Shown one piece after another: positions 24,001 to 34,298 of a stretch of 64,000 nucleotides of DNA. A program made the position numbers and the translations under genes. Position 1 is the first letter of the stretch. The number at the start of each line of letters is the position of its first letter. The DNA lies in the NCBI GenBank assembly GCA_020064725.1, contig JAGTWJ010000007.1, positions 2,356,001 through 2,420,000 on the forward strand, given 5' to 3'. Source of the stretch: Drechslerella dactyloides. Its lineage: Eukaryota > Ascomycota > Orbiliomycetes > Orbiliales > Orbiliaceae. Below the pieces are notes generated by a model. That model did no database searches, had not been told where the DNA came from, and saw nothing but the letters and a program-made list of their open reading frames with translations.

Positions 24001-25990
24001 AAGTCAAAAGCGCAAAGCACACCGAAATAAAACAGTGGAAAGTGTGCCTGTGCCTGACAGGGATGGCTTACCAGGGGCTAGCGGCTTGAGTTTTTTCCTC
24101 CTGGCCCCCGGGAGAGGAAAACCTTCTTGAAATCAAGAGAGTAACCTGAGGCAACTTAAGCGATCATTCCCCAAATTGAATCCAACAGGCCCTCTTTTAA
24201 TGGAGCTGAGCGTTTCCCGCGTCTTCTCTGAGGGTCCAATCAACGCGCAAAGATGAATGAGGGGGTGCACAGAGCGTATCCAGCTGGGGTATCGTCTAGA
24301 ACTCGGCTTGCTCGCCACCGTTCAGTTGAGCTACCTACCTATAGCAGTGGGTTGAGGTGAGATTCAAATCTGGGGAATTGAATGGGCTTGCCGAATGTCC
24401 AATAACGGGGCGAATTGGCCGATGTCTAAGAATGAACAGGTCGGATGAAGTCTGACCTACAGCTCGTTCTTGCGATGGGTGTCTTTGAGCTAGATCTAGA
24501 ATGCGTGGATGCAGGCTCCGGGGCACAATTTCGGGGGTGCATCAGCGGCTAGCGAATGGTGGATCTGAGGCGCGCAGGAATCTGTTTCCAAAATATCGGC
24601 GGCAGACAGATCAGAGCCCAACTGGGTCAACTGGGGGAAGCCACCGCTCTGTTCGAATGTGTCTTGTTTGAGTCCCTGTCGGCCGGTTGGTACGTGTATC
24701 TCGTACAAGTACCTGTATACGTAGCGTTCCAAGGTCTCCAAACGATCGCAGTTGACATTATCGGGCATTGACGCTGTAATCATCGATTAGCTTGACTCGG
24801 TTTCAGTCGCGAGTCGCTGGTCCTCCGGCGACGATTCAGGTTGTGGCCTTCCAGGCCAAGGCAACAAAGCAGGGTGGGCGAGACGATAAATCCCGGTTTC
24901 CTTTGAGCGGATGGACTTCCTTGAACACAGGCTAGACTGGCGTGCTCGGGGGGAGCAGGAGATCAGACCGTCATCGCCCCCAAAGCAGGTCCCAATGAGA
25001 AGCCCCCGAGACTGCCCAATGACCGGAGACCCGCTTGTACCCATGCGGCCAAGCACCACTTGGGTGGAGAGCAGACCGTTTCTTTTCCTGCAGATGGACA
25101 TGGGTCTGTTTTCCTTGCTGTGCCCAAGCCGTTCCTGCGGCTTGTGGATTTAATTTCGAGCCAGGTCAAATATCAAAACTCTTGGGGGACGAAAGAGTGT
25201 TTGAGAAAGAGCCAGCCTTAATATCCGTCCCTCCCGCTTTTCTTTTCTTTGCTTTCCCAATATTATGCTTTCCCATCCCATCTTGCGCGCTTGTCTGGTC
25301 ACAGTTCCGACCTGTCTTGTCCTCGTTACGCTGCTTGCGTAGTCGCTCCTTCAGTTAGACTGTTTTTTTTTTTATTTTTATTATTCTCAGCGCTTCAGCC
25401 AAACTCACCGATACATTCCTTTCCGTCGCCAGTTCTTCCTTGGAGGTATTTTGTGGTGGAGCAGCCCGCGATAGCGATTGTAATCTGCTGGACCAGTCGA
25501 CGAGCAAGAGTTGAGGCCACACTCAGGGATAGCATGTTCGGCAGGCGTTGAGACGGCACGCTCCGATTGGTTTTGCAACGCCCACAACTCGAACCGCTGC
25601 CCCTGCGCACTTTCCCCCCTCCTCCTTTCCGTCTTCTGCTCGACGACACCATCGACATCGACACCCCTCCTCCCATCCATCGTTCTGGACGGAGCACAAT
25701 TGTCTACTACTGGAATCGGTTCTCAGCACTAGGTGTTTCTTCTACCTTCCTTACGCTCTTCGAATACATTCCGCTGTGCGGCTCGGTTTTTGCAACGACA
25801 CATCATCTCGATGCCTTGCCTTGTTTATAATTAGAAGTTAGTACGTTAAACATCATTCCCCTCGCTAGATACGATTGAAATGTTTTTCAGGGCTAACGGT
25901 CCTAGAAGCTCGGTTTACATTCTTCTCTCGATTACACTTCCGTCGTTACAGAAAGGGCCATATACAGTCGCCCTGTAATCCTCTTTCACC
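21064..25990. other. Gene-poor interval, 4.9 kb, with long pyrimidine-rich leader at its right end
   Basis: No frame here has recognisable motifs and none joins into a longer protein by plausible splicing. Composition is ordinary. From about 25200 to 25980 the plus strand becomes strongly C/T-rich, as in fungal promoters and leaders of highly expressed or constitutive genes, and leads into the 1307-residue gene at 25991. The size is unusual for this window and may reflect a large regulatory region or a non-coding transcript. Confidence 0.5.
25842..25910 (+). other. Possible 5' UTR intron of the 1307-residue gene
   Basis: A GTACGT donor at about 25842 and a TTTTTCAG acceptor ending near 25910 frame a 69-nt segment of normal intron size just upstream of the ATG at 25991. 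Splicing would leave the coding region unchanged. This is inferred only from splice-site shape. Confidence 0.3.
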
Positions 25991-28900
25991 ATGCATCGGC
26001 TCCTCACCAAGAAGCACCGGGACGATGAGCAGCCAAAGTCCACGAACAAACTCCGTTCCTTCAAACGGAATAAGAGCCAGCCTCCTCCGGCCTCGCGCCC
26101 TCAGGTTGATCTGACCCAAGCTCTACCACCTACCGACGATTTCCGAATATCGTTAATGATGCCCAACTTGGAGAAGCGATTCAGCGTTCTTAGAGAGGGC
26201 GAACAGGGCCACGGCCCTGGTATTAATGGTATTGGCTACGGAGCACTCGCATCTGGCACCATGTTTAGCGATGGGAGAGACAATGAATTCGTACGACCTC
26301 CTCCTGGAGGAGCTGGTCTTGCGGATATCACGGAAGTTGCGTCGATACGGAGCGGTTCCCGTGCTGAAGGCTCGATCGATTTGACCGAACGCCCTAACGT
26401 CAACCAGGGCGAGGACTATAACGGAGGCGTGATGAATAGGCCGCGGCATGGGGAGGGTAATGTCTTGTTTGGCGGTAGACAGAAAGTTTACCGAATTAAC
26501 CCCGCAGCTACTGGTTCGTCCGAGGACATCGGGGAGTCCCCTCTATCGCCAATAGGGAGGGGAAGGATGGGAGGTCGTGCTTTGTACACCGACGATCTAC
26601 CACTCTCAAGTGGATTCAGCAAGTCTCCAGCTGACAAGGGCCCTGGCCGCAGCCAGAGCCCTCCCCCATCCAACTATAACCTCGATCGAAATACACAATC
26701 CTCAACAACCTCGGGACCAAGCTCGCTTACCAGATCTTCTACAACGGCAACATCTACATCCACAAATTCCAGAAACTTCACGCCTAACGCTGGCTTCAAC
26801 CAGTTCAATTCTGCGACTTCGAGTAAGCCCCGCAAATTGATTTACGAACAAGCCTTGGATCGAGATGTCAACGAAAGAGAACTCAACGCCCTCGAAAATC
26901 ACAGGTTAGCAATTATGGGGCAGAAGCGGACGGGATCAGCAAGTCCCCATCCATATGCTGATGAGGATGAGAAGAGGAGGCAAATGTCACCACATGTACG
27001 CTCCTTTACAAGGCCATTCTCACCTCATAACGAGCCCGAGACTCGAGGAAGGTCTCGATCACCAGCCCAAGGATCGCGGGGGTCCCATCAAAGGGAGGAT
27101 CAAGATGTTCCTCAGGTCGCGGCTCCGGAAAGCGAACATTCTTCCAGTGTTCCCTTTTCATTCGGGTTCGAGGAGAGAAATGATGTACCAAAATCATCTT
27201 ACCCTGGGCTGAATACTCTTGTGAACCATTATGGTCTGCCGACCCCTCGACCCGAGAGCGACGAATACCAAGAGGCAAACCCCCAGCACCCGACACCAGT
27301 CGCAGCAAACGGGCCGACACCCTCCCCTTCCCCTCTCACAGAAAATTATGCTCGTGATCCCAGCATTTCTCATACTTCTGAATCAGCTATCGACGGTGAG
27401 CGAGCTGCCTATTCGATTTCAAGGCGATCGTCGGCATCTGATCTTGGCCCCGGAAATATGCAGCAAACAACTTTCTTTGAAGCCTCAGATAGCGAAAGGG
27501 AGATAGACGATGGTGCATCCTCTGTCTATGAGGACGACCCGTACTTACCCTTCGAAGAGGGGGATGATTCTGCTTTTTCACCGCGAAACATCATCCCCGC
27601 CTTCTCTCCTCAGAAGCCGCCAATGTTTAGTCCAATGTCATCTCCTCCACTGGCTGTCCACGATTCTACTCCATTGCACGATTCTGACTCACCGACATTA
27701 CCGCCAAACGCCGGGCTTAGCACCATGATTCGTCAACATTTACGCTCCGATAGTGGTATTTCTTCGATATACGCCCCTTCGATGCATGTCAAAGTATCAG
27801 AGCCGCATCACGAGCCTGCTTCCATCGCTCAAGCAATGGCTGGTTGGGACAATCAGTATGCCGACTATGACGAAGAGGCTCCTTTCCAATCAGAAGCAGC
27901 TGTCGATTACAGCGAAGTGAAGCCAAAATTCTCAATGGCAGAGCTAAAGAAGAAAGAGTCTGACGATAAGTTCCAGCCTGAGGAGCAGCAGGGTTTCCTT
28001 AAGAGTGCCCCAATGGAAAGAAATCCCTCTGAAAATGCAATATCCGTTGCAGATGACGAGGCTGATGAGTGGAGAACTCAGCTTGAGGAGAAAAAGAGGA
28101 TGTTGCAGCAACGGCTCCAAGAGCACAGTGGTAGAAACTCTCCTGCTCCTGGATATACTGATGCCAGCGACGAGCCCCAGAAGAACTCGATCCTGAAGCC
28201 CGGCGTGCTTGGGAACATGCTTAAAGGGAAAGGGTCTCCAGCAGGTTCACCAGGCGGGCGTGAGGACAAAGTGGCCCGAACGCTTGGTATATCTCCGATG
28301 CTCAACCAATCAAAGGACTCTTTCGGTCGTCGGGATGACGAAGAGGAATTTACTCAAGAGCGCCCAGAAGGAAAAATGCGCCAAATGCCAAACCGTCCTG
28401 ATATGCAACCTCCTCACGACATGCGCTCCCGTGGGCCTGGGCAACTTCCTCGGATGCCTCCGCACGGTTTCCCTTATGGACATGGCCCCGGGCCTCATCA
28501 ACGACCCCCACAAAATGGCCCACAGAACCAGCCACTTCCCAGTGGTCCCCGCTCTTTCGTACCCATGGCTGCACCCCCTCAACCTGGCTCCCGAAAGGCT
28601 CCCGGTCATATTCCCATCGATTCTGGTATGCCCGCTACACCCAACATGCACCGCGATTTTGCTGAACAAGGGCGGAACGGGCCACGACCGGGCCCTGGAA
28701 TGCCCCCTCATATGCATCGGGGACCACCATCTAATGGAAATGGCCACGAGCATCCGAATAACGAATTCCGCCCACCTCATGACCGACCTGGTGATCATCG
28801 TGGCCCGCCGCCACAACAGGGCGGCCGCTCGAGAGCACGTTCCAATGCCCAGCGCCCTAACAACACGCCGCATCAGTCCCCACCCCATTCCAAGAGGAGT

Positions 28901-29914
28901 GTTCGGGGTCGGCCGTCTGAAGAAGAGCTACGTGGGCGCCAGCGCGGTCCTTCGGGGAGAGCTCCGGGCGTGAATGAGGTAGCTGGTGTTATGACTACAG
29001 TGACAGCTGGATCGACACCTGCACCTCTTAATTTTGACAAGAAGCCTCAAGGCCCATCAAGGCCCAAGAATGGCGAACCTGCCCAGCCACGAGAGGGCTT
29101 TGGGGAGATGCGATCACCACCTGTCAAGACTGAGGCGAAGAACCAGGAGACTCCGGCCCAAGACCGACGACCAGCAAATCTCACCATCCCAACAGGCGAC
29201 ATTCCTCAGTCCAAGTTCTCGCCAGAAGACTCACCACAAGGCTTCCGTGGACGTTTCCGAAGCAATAGCAAATCTCAGAAGATCAGCAGCATGGCTATGT
29301 TCGAACAAGAGGCTCCACCCAGCATGCCATCTCCTCCAAAGCAGACCGGTCCAGTAACAGCAGCATCTAGCTTGGCCAAAACACCAATCGCGGTTGCCGC
29401 AGGATCACCTGCTAAGACACTAGCTGAGCTGACTGGCTCGGACGGGGTCAACCCTGCCTTCCAAGCTACCGGGTCTGCGTCGACTACCAGGGATGGTAAG
29501 AAGGTCAGAATCAGGAAGGGAGATATCAGCGAGCCCACATTACTCCATACAACCTCGCAGATGCCAGTGTCGAAGCTTATTGATGCAGGCGGCACTGGGT
29601 ATCGCGGAATCTTGCCTCCAGGTCTCAGCGACTCGACTCAGCGGCAAAGATCCGGGTCCGATGAATCCATCCAGAGGGCTGCACGTGGAGGTCACGTCCC
29701 CGCTTCCGTTCAGCGGACCAGCGACCCCGATGGAGAGAAAGCTCGAGTTCTTCGCAAAGCTGTTAGTGACGGCGGTGCTCTCCGCGAGCGAGCCGCTAGT
29801 AGCGCCAAACACCCGCGGCCTGCAGTTCCTTCTCCTGCGCCATTTTTTGGATCGGACGGTAGACCGCTCAACGCTCCACCATTCTTCAATAACGCACCGG
29901 CCGGCATGATATAA
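25991..29914 (+). CDS. Large Ser/Pro-rich disordered protein, function unknown
   Basis: A single uninterrupted frame of 1307 residues, starting MHRLLTKKHR. The first 60 residues are basic. A short conserved-looking block follows (LMMPNLEKRFSVLRE, about 54-68). Most of the rest is rich in Ser, Pro, Gln and Asn and appears disordered. There is a short helical, charged segment at about 690-715 (DEWRTQLEEKKRMLQQRLQE) and a Pro/Gly/His-rich tract at about 800-960. The C-terminal part contains a compact motif (DAGGTGYRGILPPGLSDS, about 1195-1212) and many SP/TP sites. I recognise the general type as a conserved hypothetical protein of filamentous ascomycetes but not a named family. The absence of introns over 3.9 kb supports the model. 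Confidence 0.82.
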   Translation: MHRLLTKKHRDDEQPKSTNKLRSFKRNKSQPPPASRPQVDLTQALPPTDDFRISLMMPNLEKRFSVLREGEQGHGPGINGIGYGALASGTMFSDGRDNEFVRPPPGGAGLADITEVASIRSGSRAEGSIDLTERPNVNQGEDYNGGVMNRPRHGEGNVLFGGRQKVYRINPAATGSSEDIGESPLSPIGRGRMGGRALYTDDLPLSSGFSKSPADKGPGRSQSPPPSNYNLDRNTQSSTTSGPSSLTRSSTTATSTSTNSRNFTPNAGFNQFNSATSSKPRKLIYEQALDRDVNERELNALENHRLAIMGQKRTGSASPHPYADEDEKRRQMSPHVRSFTRPFSPHNEPETRGRSRSPAQGSRGSHQREDQDVPQVAAPESEHSSSVPFSFGFEERNDVPKSSYPGLNTLVNHYGLPTPRPESDEYQEANPQHPTPVAANGPTPSPSPLTENYARDPSISHTSESAIDGERAAYSISRRSSASDLGPGNMQQTTFFEASDSEREIDDGASSVYEDDPYLPFEEGDDSAFSPRNIIPAFSPQKPPMFSPMSSPPLAVHDSTPLHDSDSPTLPPNAGLSTMIRQHLRSDSGISSIYAPSMHVKVSEPHHEPASIAQAMAGWDNQYADYDEEAPFQSEAAVDYSEVKPKFSMAELKKKESDDKFQPEEQQGFLKSAPMERNPSENAISVADDEADEWRTQLEEKKRMLQQRLQEHSGRNSPAPGYTDASDEPQKNSILKPGVLGNMLKGKGSPAGSPGGREDKVARTLGISPMLNQSKDSFGRRDDEEEFTQERPEGKMRQMPNRPDMQPPHDMRSRGPGQLPRMPPHGFPYGHGPGPHQRPPQNGPQNQPLPSGPRSFVPMAAPPQPGSRKAPGHIPIDSGMPATPNMHRDFAEQGRNGPRPGPGMPPHMHRGPPSNGNGHEHPNNEFRPPHDRPGDHRGPPPQQGGRSRARSNAQRPNNTPHQSPPHSKRSVRGRPSEEELRGRQRGPSGRAPGVNEVAGVMTTVTAGSTPAPLNFDKKPQGPSRPKNGEPAQPREGFGEMRSPPVKTEAKNQETPAQDRRPANLTIPTGDIPQSKFSPEDSPQGFRGRFRSNSKSQKISSMAMFEQEAPPSMPSPPKQTGPVTAASSLAKTPIAVAAGSPAKTLAELTGSDGVNPAFQATGSASTTRDGKKVRIRKGDISEPTLLHTTSQMPVSKLIDAGGTGYRGILPPGLSDSTQRQRSGSDESIQRAARGGHVPASVQRTSDPDGEKARVLRKAVSDGGALRERAASSAKHPRPAVPSPAPFFGSDGRPLNAPPFFNNAPAGMI

Positions 29915-30748
29915 CCTATCGAGAAGGCCAATATTCTTTATGCTTACTACACCGTACAATAATACTCACACTACACGCACTGACTCTTTCAATGTTTCTT
30001 TGATTTTTACTGGGCTATACCGGCGTACGAGAGGTGTTAAGTCGAACGACATGAATGCTTTCTGTTGATTCCGAGGACGCGAAAAGGGGAAATACGGGGA
30101 GAAAAGATACCTGGAATTCATTGCAGCGACGAGCGTCTGTTGCCTCTGTCTTTTCATAATGTTTCTTGCTACATTAATTTTTCCTTCTCTTCTTTTCTAT
30201 TACAATCCCTTTCTTTCATAAAAAGGTTCTTTTTTGAGTTTCCGATACTTCGATAATGCTCCAAGGCCATTGCAGGGCATGGTTATTTCCTCATTGCTTC
30301 TTCAAATTCTCGAAACTTTTCGATTTTCTATCATTATCATTACTCTTCGTTCCCTCACGCTAACGCTTCTTCATGCTTCCTTCATGTATATTTCTAGCTT
30401 TTGGGATGGCTGCAGTGATAGCTGGTCATCCTCAATATTATCCCTACTAGTAGTACAGTGGCACACGCTATTATCCCAATCATCGTCTCAAATGCCGCCA
30501 GCCTGTTCCGTTCATTCACTTCTTCACTGACTTTCTCCTATTTCAGGCGCGCTAGCGCGCCATTATTGCGTGTAAACTATATGGCTTGCTTAGCCGAACG
30601 CCCGAAATGACGATCAAAATGCACCTTGAAGTAGCAAGTAAAATTCGAATTGTGACTTAAAGCAGCAGTAGTTGATTTTGGTGTGATATCTTACATGTGC
30701 AGATGCATGTGCGTGTTCAGATGAAACAGGCCTTTAGAGAACGGATGA
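29915..30748. other. Convergent 3' region with 16-bp palindrome
   Basis: This T-rich interval lies between two converging genes and holds their 3' untranslated regions. A perfect 16-bp palindrome (GGCGCGCTAGCGCGCC) lies at 30546-30561. No gene is supported. Confidence 0.5.
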
Positions 30749-31219
30749 CTAGAACTTGTGGGGCACCATCGCCATGGCGACAATATATTCACCGTCGTGT
30801 GATATCGAGATCAACCCCTTGCCCAATTCGATGCCGCTGGCAGTCCTAATGGTAAGCAACGGCTCGCCGCGTGCGCCGTGCGTGATCTCAAAGTTCTTCC
30901 AGCTCATCCATTGCTCGTTTGTGGTAGATATGAGGCTTGTCGATGCCTTGTATGATGCTTCTTTCGCGGCCCAGCGTGTGGCTAGGTAGCGAGTTTGCGC
31001 ATTTGCCAGCGGCGTCGTTGGTGCGGCCGTGACTGACGGCAGTTGTTGAAATTCGGCGAGTTCAAGGGGTGTTAAAATCCGCCGAGCAAGCTTCGGGGCG
31101 GGTCGCCGAGAGAGCAGGGAGACGAGACGAGGCAGGTGGAGAACGTCAACGCCGATGCCATGGGTGAAGACATTATTCATTGGTGGCTTGTCGATGTCCG
31201 TGGGGCTAGCTTGTTGCAA
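30749..31219 (-). CDS. PPT2: Holo-[acyl-carrier-protein] synthase (mitochondrial-type phosphopantetheinyl transferase)
   Basis: A single-exon frame of 156 residues of the AcpS/Ppt2 type, with both signature motifs: GIGVDVLHLPR at 21-31 (Asp25 is the expected Mg ligand) and RWAAKEASYK at 82-91 (Glu87). The enzyme transfers the 4'-phosphopantetheine arm of CoA onto the Ser of an acyl carrier protein. In fungi a stand-alone protein of this size serves the mitochondrial type II fatty acid pathway that feeds lipoate synthesis. An alternative start is Met14 (MNNVFTHGIG), close to the motif. The N-terminus is not an obvious presequence. The gene is short but complete, and it converges with the upstream plus-strand gene. 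Confidence 0.9.
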   Translation of the reverse strand: MQQASPTDIDKPPMNNVFTHGIGVDVLHLPRLVSLLSRRPAPKLARRILTPLELAEFQQLPSVTAAPTTPLANAQTRYLATRWAAKEASYKASTSLISTTNEQWMSWKNFEITHGARGEPLLTIRTASGIELGKGLISISHDGEYIVAMAMVPHKF

Positions 31220-31447
31220 TTGCTAAAATTTCGCAGATCGCAGCAGCGAAAGTTTGCACGTTACAGTATGGGAAACAACGACAGCGATCTTACAAGAGCG
31301 AGATTAAGTTCAAGAGATGCTAAGGGTTCAAAAGGATATACGCCGTAGATTCCTGATATATATAGATACACTCAACTCCATGCATGAATGATATGTAAGT
31401 GAATACTTACTTACTCAGTAGATTAGATAGATTATATGTTTAGAAGT

Positions 31448-33742
31448 TCACGCTGCCACTGCAGTCCAGCCTCGTTTTGCCTTTTCCTTCTTCCTCCTTG
31501 CTTTAGCTACCTCTCGCTTCTTCCTTTTCCATTGCCGGTTCCAATCCCCCCTGTTTTCATAGAACACCTTCTCCCACACCTGGATTACAGACATAGCCTT
31601 TTTCTTCGGTTCCTGTTCCTTGCTTCCCCGGGTTGATTTCTTGACCACAGGATCTGCGTCGATTGTTGTGGCTCCGCCAACCGCTGCTTCCTCGTCAACA
31701 TTTTCATCTTCATCATCATCAAATGTCTTCTTCTTCCCCGCCCAAGCGGTGACGCCGCTGCCCGCGCCAGTCTTTGACTTTGTGGGAGCATTGGCTGACG
31801 CATCAAGCATGTCAAGGTCGTCGTCGTCGTCGAAAGTTTTCTTCTTCCCCGCCCATCCGACAATCGAGCTGCCCGCTCCAGTTTTAGGTAGACCTGGAGC
31901 TGCCGAACTGGCTGTGATTTTAGTCTTGATGGTAGATGCGGGCTTTTCAGGAACTGGGACATCTTCTGCCGGTTGGCCAGCTTCTGCCATTTCGGTGTCC
32001 TGGTCATCGACCCCATCATTTGCAGCCTTCTCGGAAGCGGATTGCTTGCCAGCCAGCTCTCCTGTTGTCAAAATATTCGGCAGCTTGACCGAACCCCATA
32101 TTGACAAGCCATGGAGTGTATCGTCGTAAGTGTGTGGAAAAAGCAGCTTGACTCCGGGATGCGGTTTTTCGACGTCATCGGGGCTAGATCTACCTGCCGT
32201 GACGGTCGGAAAGTAGTCTCGCTCAATGGAGGCGTCCCTTGCAAAGGGGAGGAAGTCTCGAAATCTAGGGGCGATCGCTGTGTCTGGGGTTGGCGCACCA
32301 GATCGATAACGTGCTACCCGAGGAGTAATTGGAGTGTAGAGAATGCTATCGTCTGGGACCTCTGGTGCGGCTCCATCCGTCCGAGGCTCCTCGTCGACGT
32401 CTGCGCTGTCAAGATCATCTCCGAAGAATTTGAACTGGCCACCAGACTCGATGTTTAGGGATAGCGTCGGCTTGAAGATGCTCGTAAGGTTTGTAAAATT
32501 CGATGACTGCTGTGGTACGGCGGGTTCCGCAGATTGCACATTGTCAGGTGTCGATTCTTCCTGTTCCTGTTCTTCTGGTCCTGGTTCTGATTCCGAATCG
32601 TCTGTTGAAGCGGAATCAGAGGAATCAGATACTGATGAATCGGACGAACTTCCCCGAGCGTTCTCCGAATCTGAGATGTCTTCGACGCCGGATTCCGAGG
32701 TACTCATCCGGCTGTATATGCTCTCGTCTTCACTACTGCTGTCTGAGTCCTCTCCACTCTCACTTGCGTCTTCGTTTGAATAAACCTCGGGATCAGGGTT
32801 AAGAGTGGGACCATCTCCCATTTCGTGATTTATAGAAACGTCGTCGTCCTCGTCGTCGTCCTCGTCGTCATCGTCATCATCTTCATCATCGTCATCGTCA
32901 TCGTCTTCTTCGTCTTCTTCTTCACCTTCGTCTTCATTTTCGCCTTCGTCGTCGCCTTCGCTCGACTCGTCATCCTCTGCAACTGGCTCTTCTACACATA
33001 TCCGTCTTCGCTTGGTAGGCGCACTCTCGAGAATCTGTCCGGCGTCGTTAACCCATCCCACTCCGTCGAGGAACTCTGCACTCCTGTCCGATGCATCTGT
33101 TGAGGCAGAGCTCATTTTCAGGAAAGATGGAAACTTAGTTGAGTGCTTAAACTCCTTGACAACGACCTGATTCTTCACAGCTCTGCCCTTGTCCTTCTTC
33201 GTGCTGGGCTTGCTCTCGCTGAATTGTGAGGCTACCGCAGGCGGCAGTATTGTCTTGAATAGGCACTCGGAAGTACCTGCGGGAGCCGCGTTTTTCTCTT
33301 TTCCTAGCTTCTGTGCCGGGTTTTTCGTCCAACCCCGCCTTACTTGTCTCCCATCGGGTATTTCAAACCCCCGCAAGACTCCCTCCTCTCTCCGAGAGGT
33401 ACCTTTGCTGGAACACGCCTTTTTTCTCCGATGAGTTTCCTCGTCTTCGGTGCCGGACATGGCCCTCTTCGCGGGCCGCGCCTCCTCGATGCTCATTTTC
33501 ATTCCTCGGAACACGGTCCCGTGAAATTTCCGTCGAAGCGCCTCAGCCTCGCTCCGGGACACTGTGACGAACCCGTAATTCTTCTCGGGGAACGTGTCGA
33601 TAGTATGGAAGGACGTCGCTGATAGGTATTTGGCGGGCACAATCGCCTTGGCAGACTCGGGCGTCAACGGCGCGATGTGAAGTCGTATCGTTTCTGTCGC
33701 GGGCGTTTCTACCATGGTTGCGTTCTTTGCTTTCGTTGGCAT
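31448..33742 (-). CDS. RRM-type nucleolar protein, Nop8-like
   Basis: A single-exon frame of 764 residues. The N-terminal 95 residues look like a divergent RNA recognition motif (TIRLHIAPL as beta-1, NYGFVTV as RNP1-like). A basic linker follows, then a very acidic low-complexity tract at about 250-310 dominated by Asp and Glu and encoded by near-triplet-repeat DNA (32830-32960). Ser-rich acidic patches extend to about 410. Two near-copies of a KTGAGS...WAGKKKTFDDD motif lie near 640 and 675. The C-terminus is basic and aromatic (VWEKVFYENRGDWNRQW then a Lys/Arg run). This layout fits fungal Nop8/NOL8-type proteins of 60S ribosome assembly, but the name is inferred from layout, not from a catalytic motif. 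Confidence 0.78.
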   Translation of the reverse strand: MPTKAKNATMVETPATETIRLHIAPLTPESAKAIVPAKYLSATSFHTIDTFPEKNYGFVTVSRSEAEALRRKFHGTVFRGMKMSIEEARPAKRAMSGTEDEETHRRKKACSSKGTSRREEGVLRGFEIPDGRQVRRGWTKNPAQKLGKEKNAAPAGTSECLFKTILPPAVASQFSESKPSTKKDKGRAVKNQVVVKEFKHSTKFPSFLKMSSASTDASDRSAEFLDGVGWVNDAGQILESAPTKRRRICVEEPVAEDDESSEGDDEGENEDEGEEEDEEDDDDDDDEDDDDDDEDDDEDDDVSINHEMGDGPTLNPDPEVYSNEDASESGEDSDSSSEDESIYSRMSTSESGVEDISDSENARGSSSDSSVSDSSDSASTDDSESEPGPEEQEQEESTPDNVQSAEPAVPQQSSNFTNLTSIFKPTLSLNIESGGQFKFFGDDLDSADVDEEPRTDGAAPEVPDDSILYTPITPRVARYRSGAPTPDTAIAPRFRDFLPFARDASIERDYFPTVTAGRSSPDDVEKPHPGVKLLFPHTYDDTLHGLSIWGSVKLPNILTTGELAGKQSASEKAANDGVDDQDTEMAEAGQPAEDVPVPEKPASTIKTKITASSAAPGLPKTGAGSSIVGWAGKKKTFDDDDDLDMLDASANAPTKSKTGAGSGVTAWAGKKKTFDDDEDENVDEEAAVGGATTIDADPVVKKSTRGSKEQEPKKKAMSVIQVWEKVFYENRGDWNRQWKRKKREVAKARRKKEKAKRGWTAVAA
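32829..32965. repeat. Trinucleotide-rich low-complexity tract encoding the acidic run
   Basis: The plus strand reads as runs of GTC, ATC and TTC triplets, which encode Asp and Glu on the minus strand inside the Nop8-like gene. Such tracts change length easily between strains. Confidence 0.8.
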
Positions 33743-34298
33743 GCTGGGAGGCTTCTCCGGCGCCCGGTGGGACGATGCAACCGCCTGGAGGTTGGTTCCG
33801 GAGGGCCGAGTTGACTTTCCGACGAAGGTTCCTCCCTCTGGCTGGGTGGATCGCGAGGGAAAGTATCAGAGACCGAGTCGCGAAAGCTTGTAGAAAAGAG
33901 AAAATTTGGGTTCGAGAAAAAAGAAGGTTGGATGGATGGATTGGCCAGGATCCTCAACAACCGCGAGTTTGTGTGACAGGTGCCGGACTCCAACATCAAC
34001 ACAATTCACACAAGACAATATGATCAATCATGGTCTGCACGACGCGTGATCTAATAGTGACAGAAGGGAGCAAGTCGGAGGTTTTTAGCTGTTAGAAGGG
34101 ACAGAGGCTTTATAGAAATTTTATTTCTCCTCCTTGTTCTATCCGACATGCAAAAAGAAACTAAAGCTACCTAGGGTCGTCCTATCTTGCTGGCGGCAAT
34201 CCTGTTAGCACACCATAGCCTTGCTCTGCCACATGCAATACCAAAGAGCTGAGCCGATTGTGGAAGAAGAAATCACTATTCTTGGAAGTTCTAAAGTC
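33743..34298. other. Intergenic: Nop8-like promoter and 3' flank of the next gene
   Basis: Both neighbours are on the minus strand. The interval has no convincing frame. A short plus-strand frame from 33718 overlaps the Nop8-like start and looks like a shadow. Confidence 0.45.

Noticed and set aside
28209..28973. 254-codon plus-strand and 192-codon minus-strand frames inside the 1307-residue gene
   Set aside because: They overlap a longer uninterrupted frame and show no features of their own.
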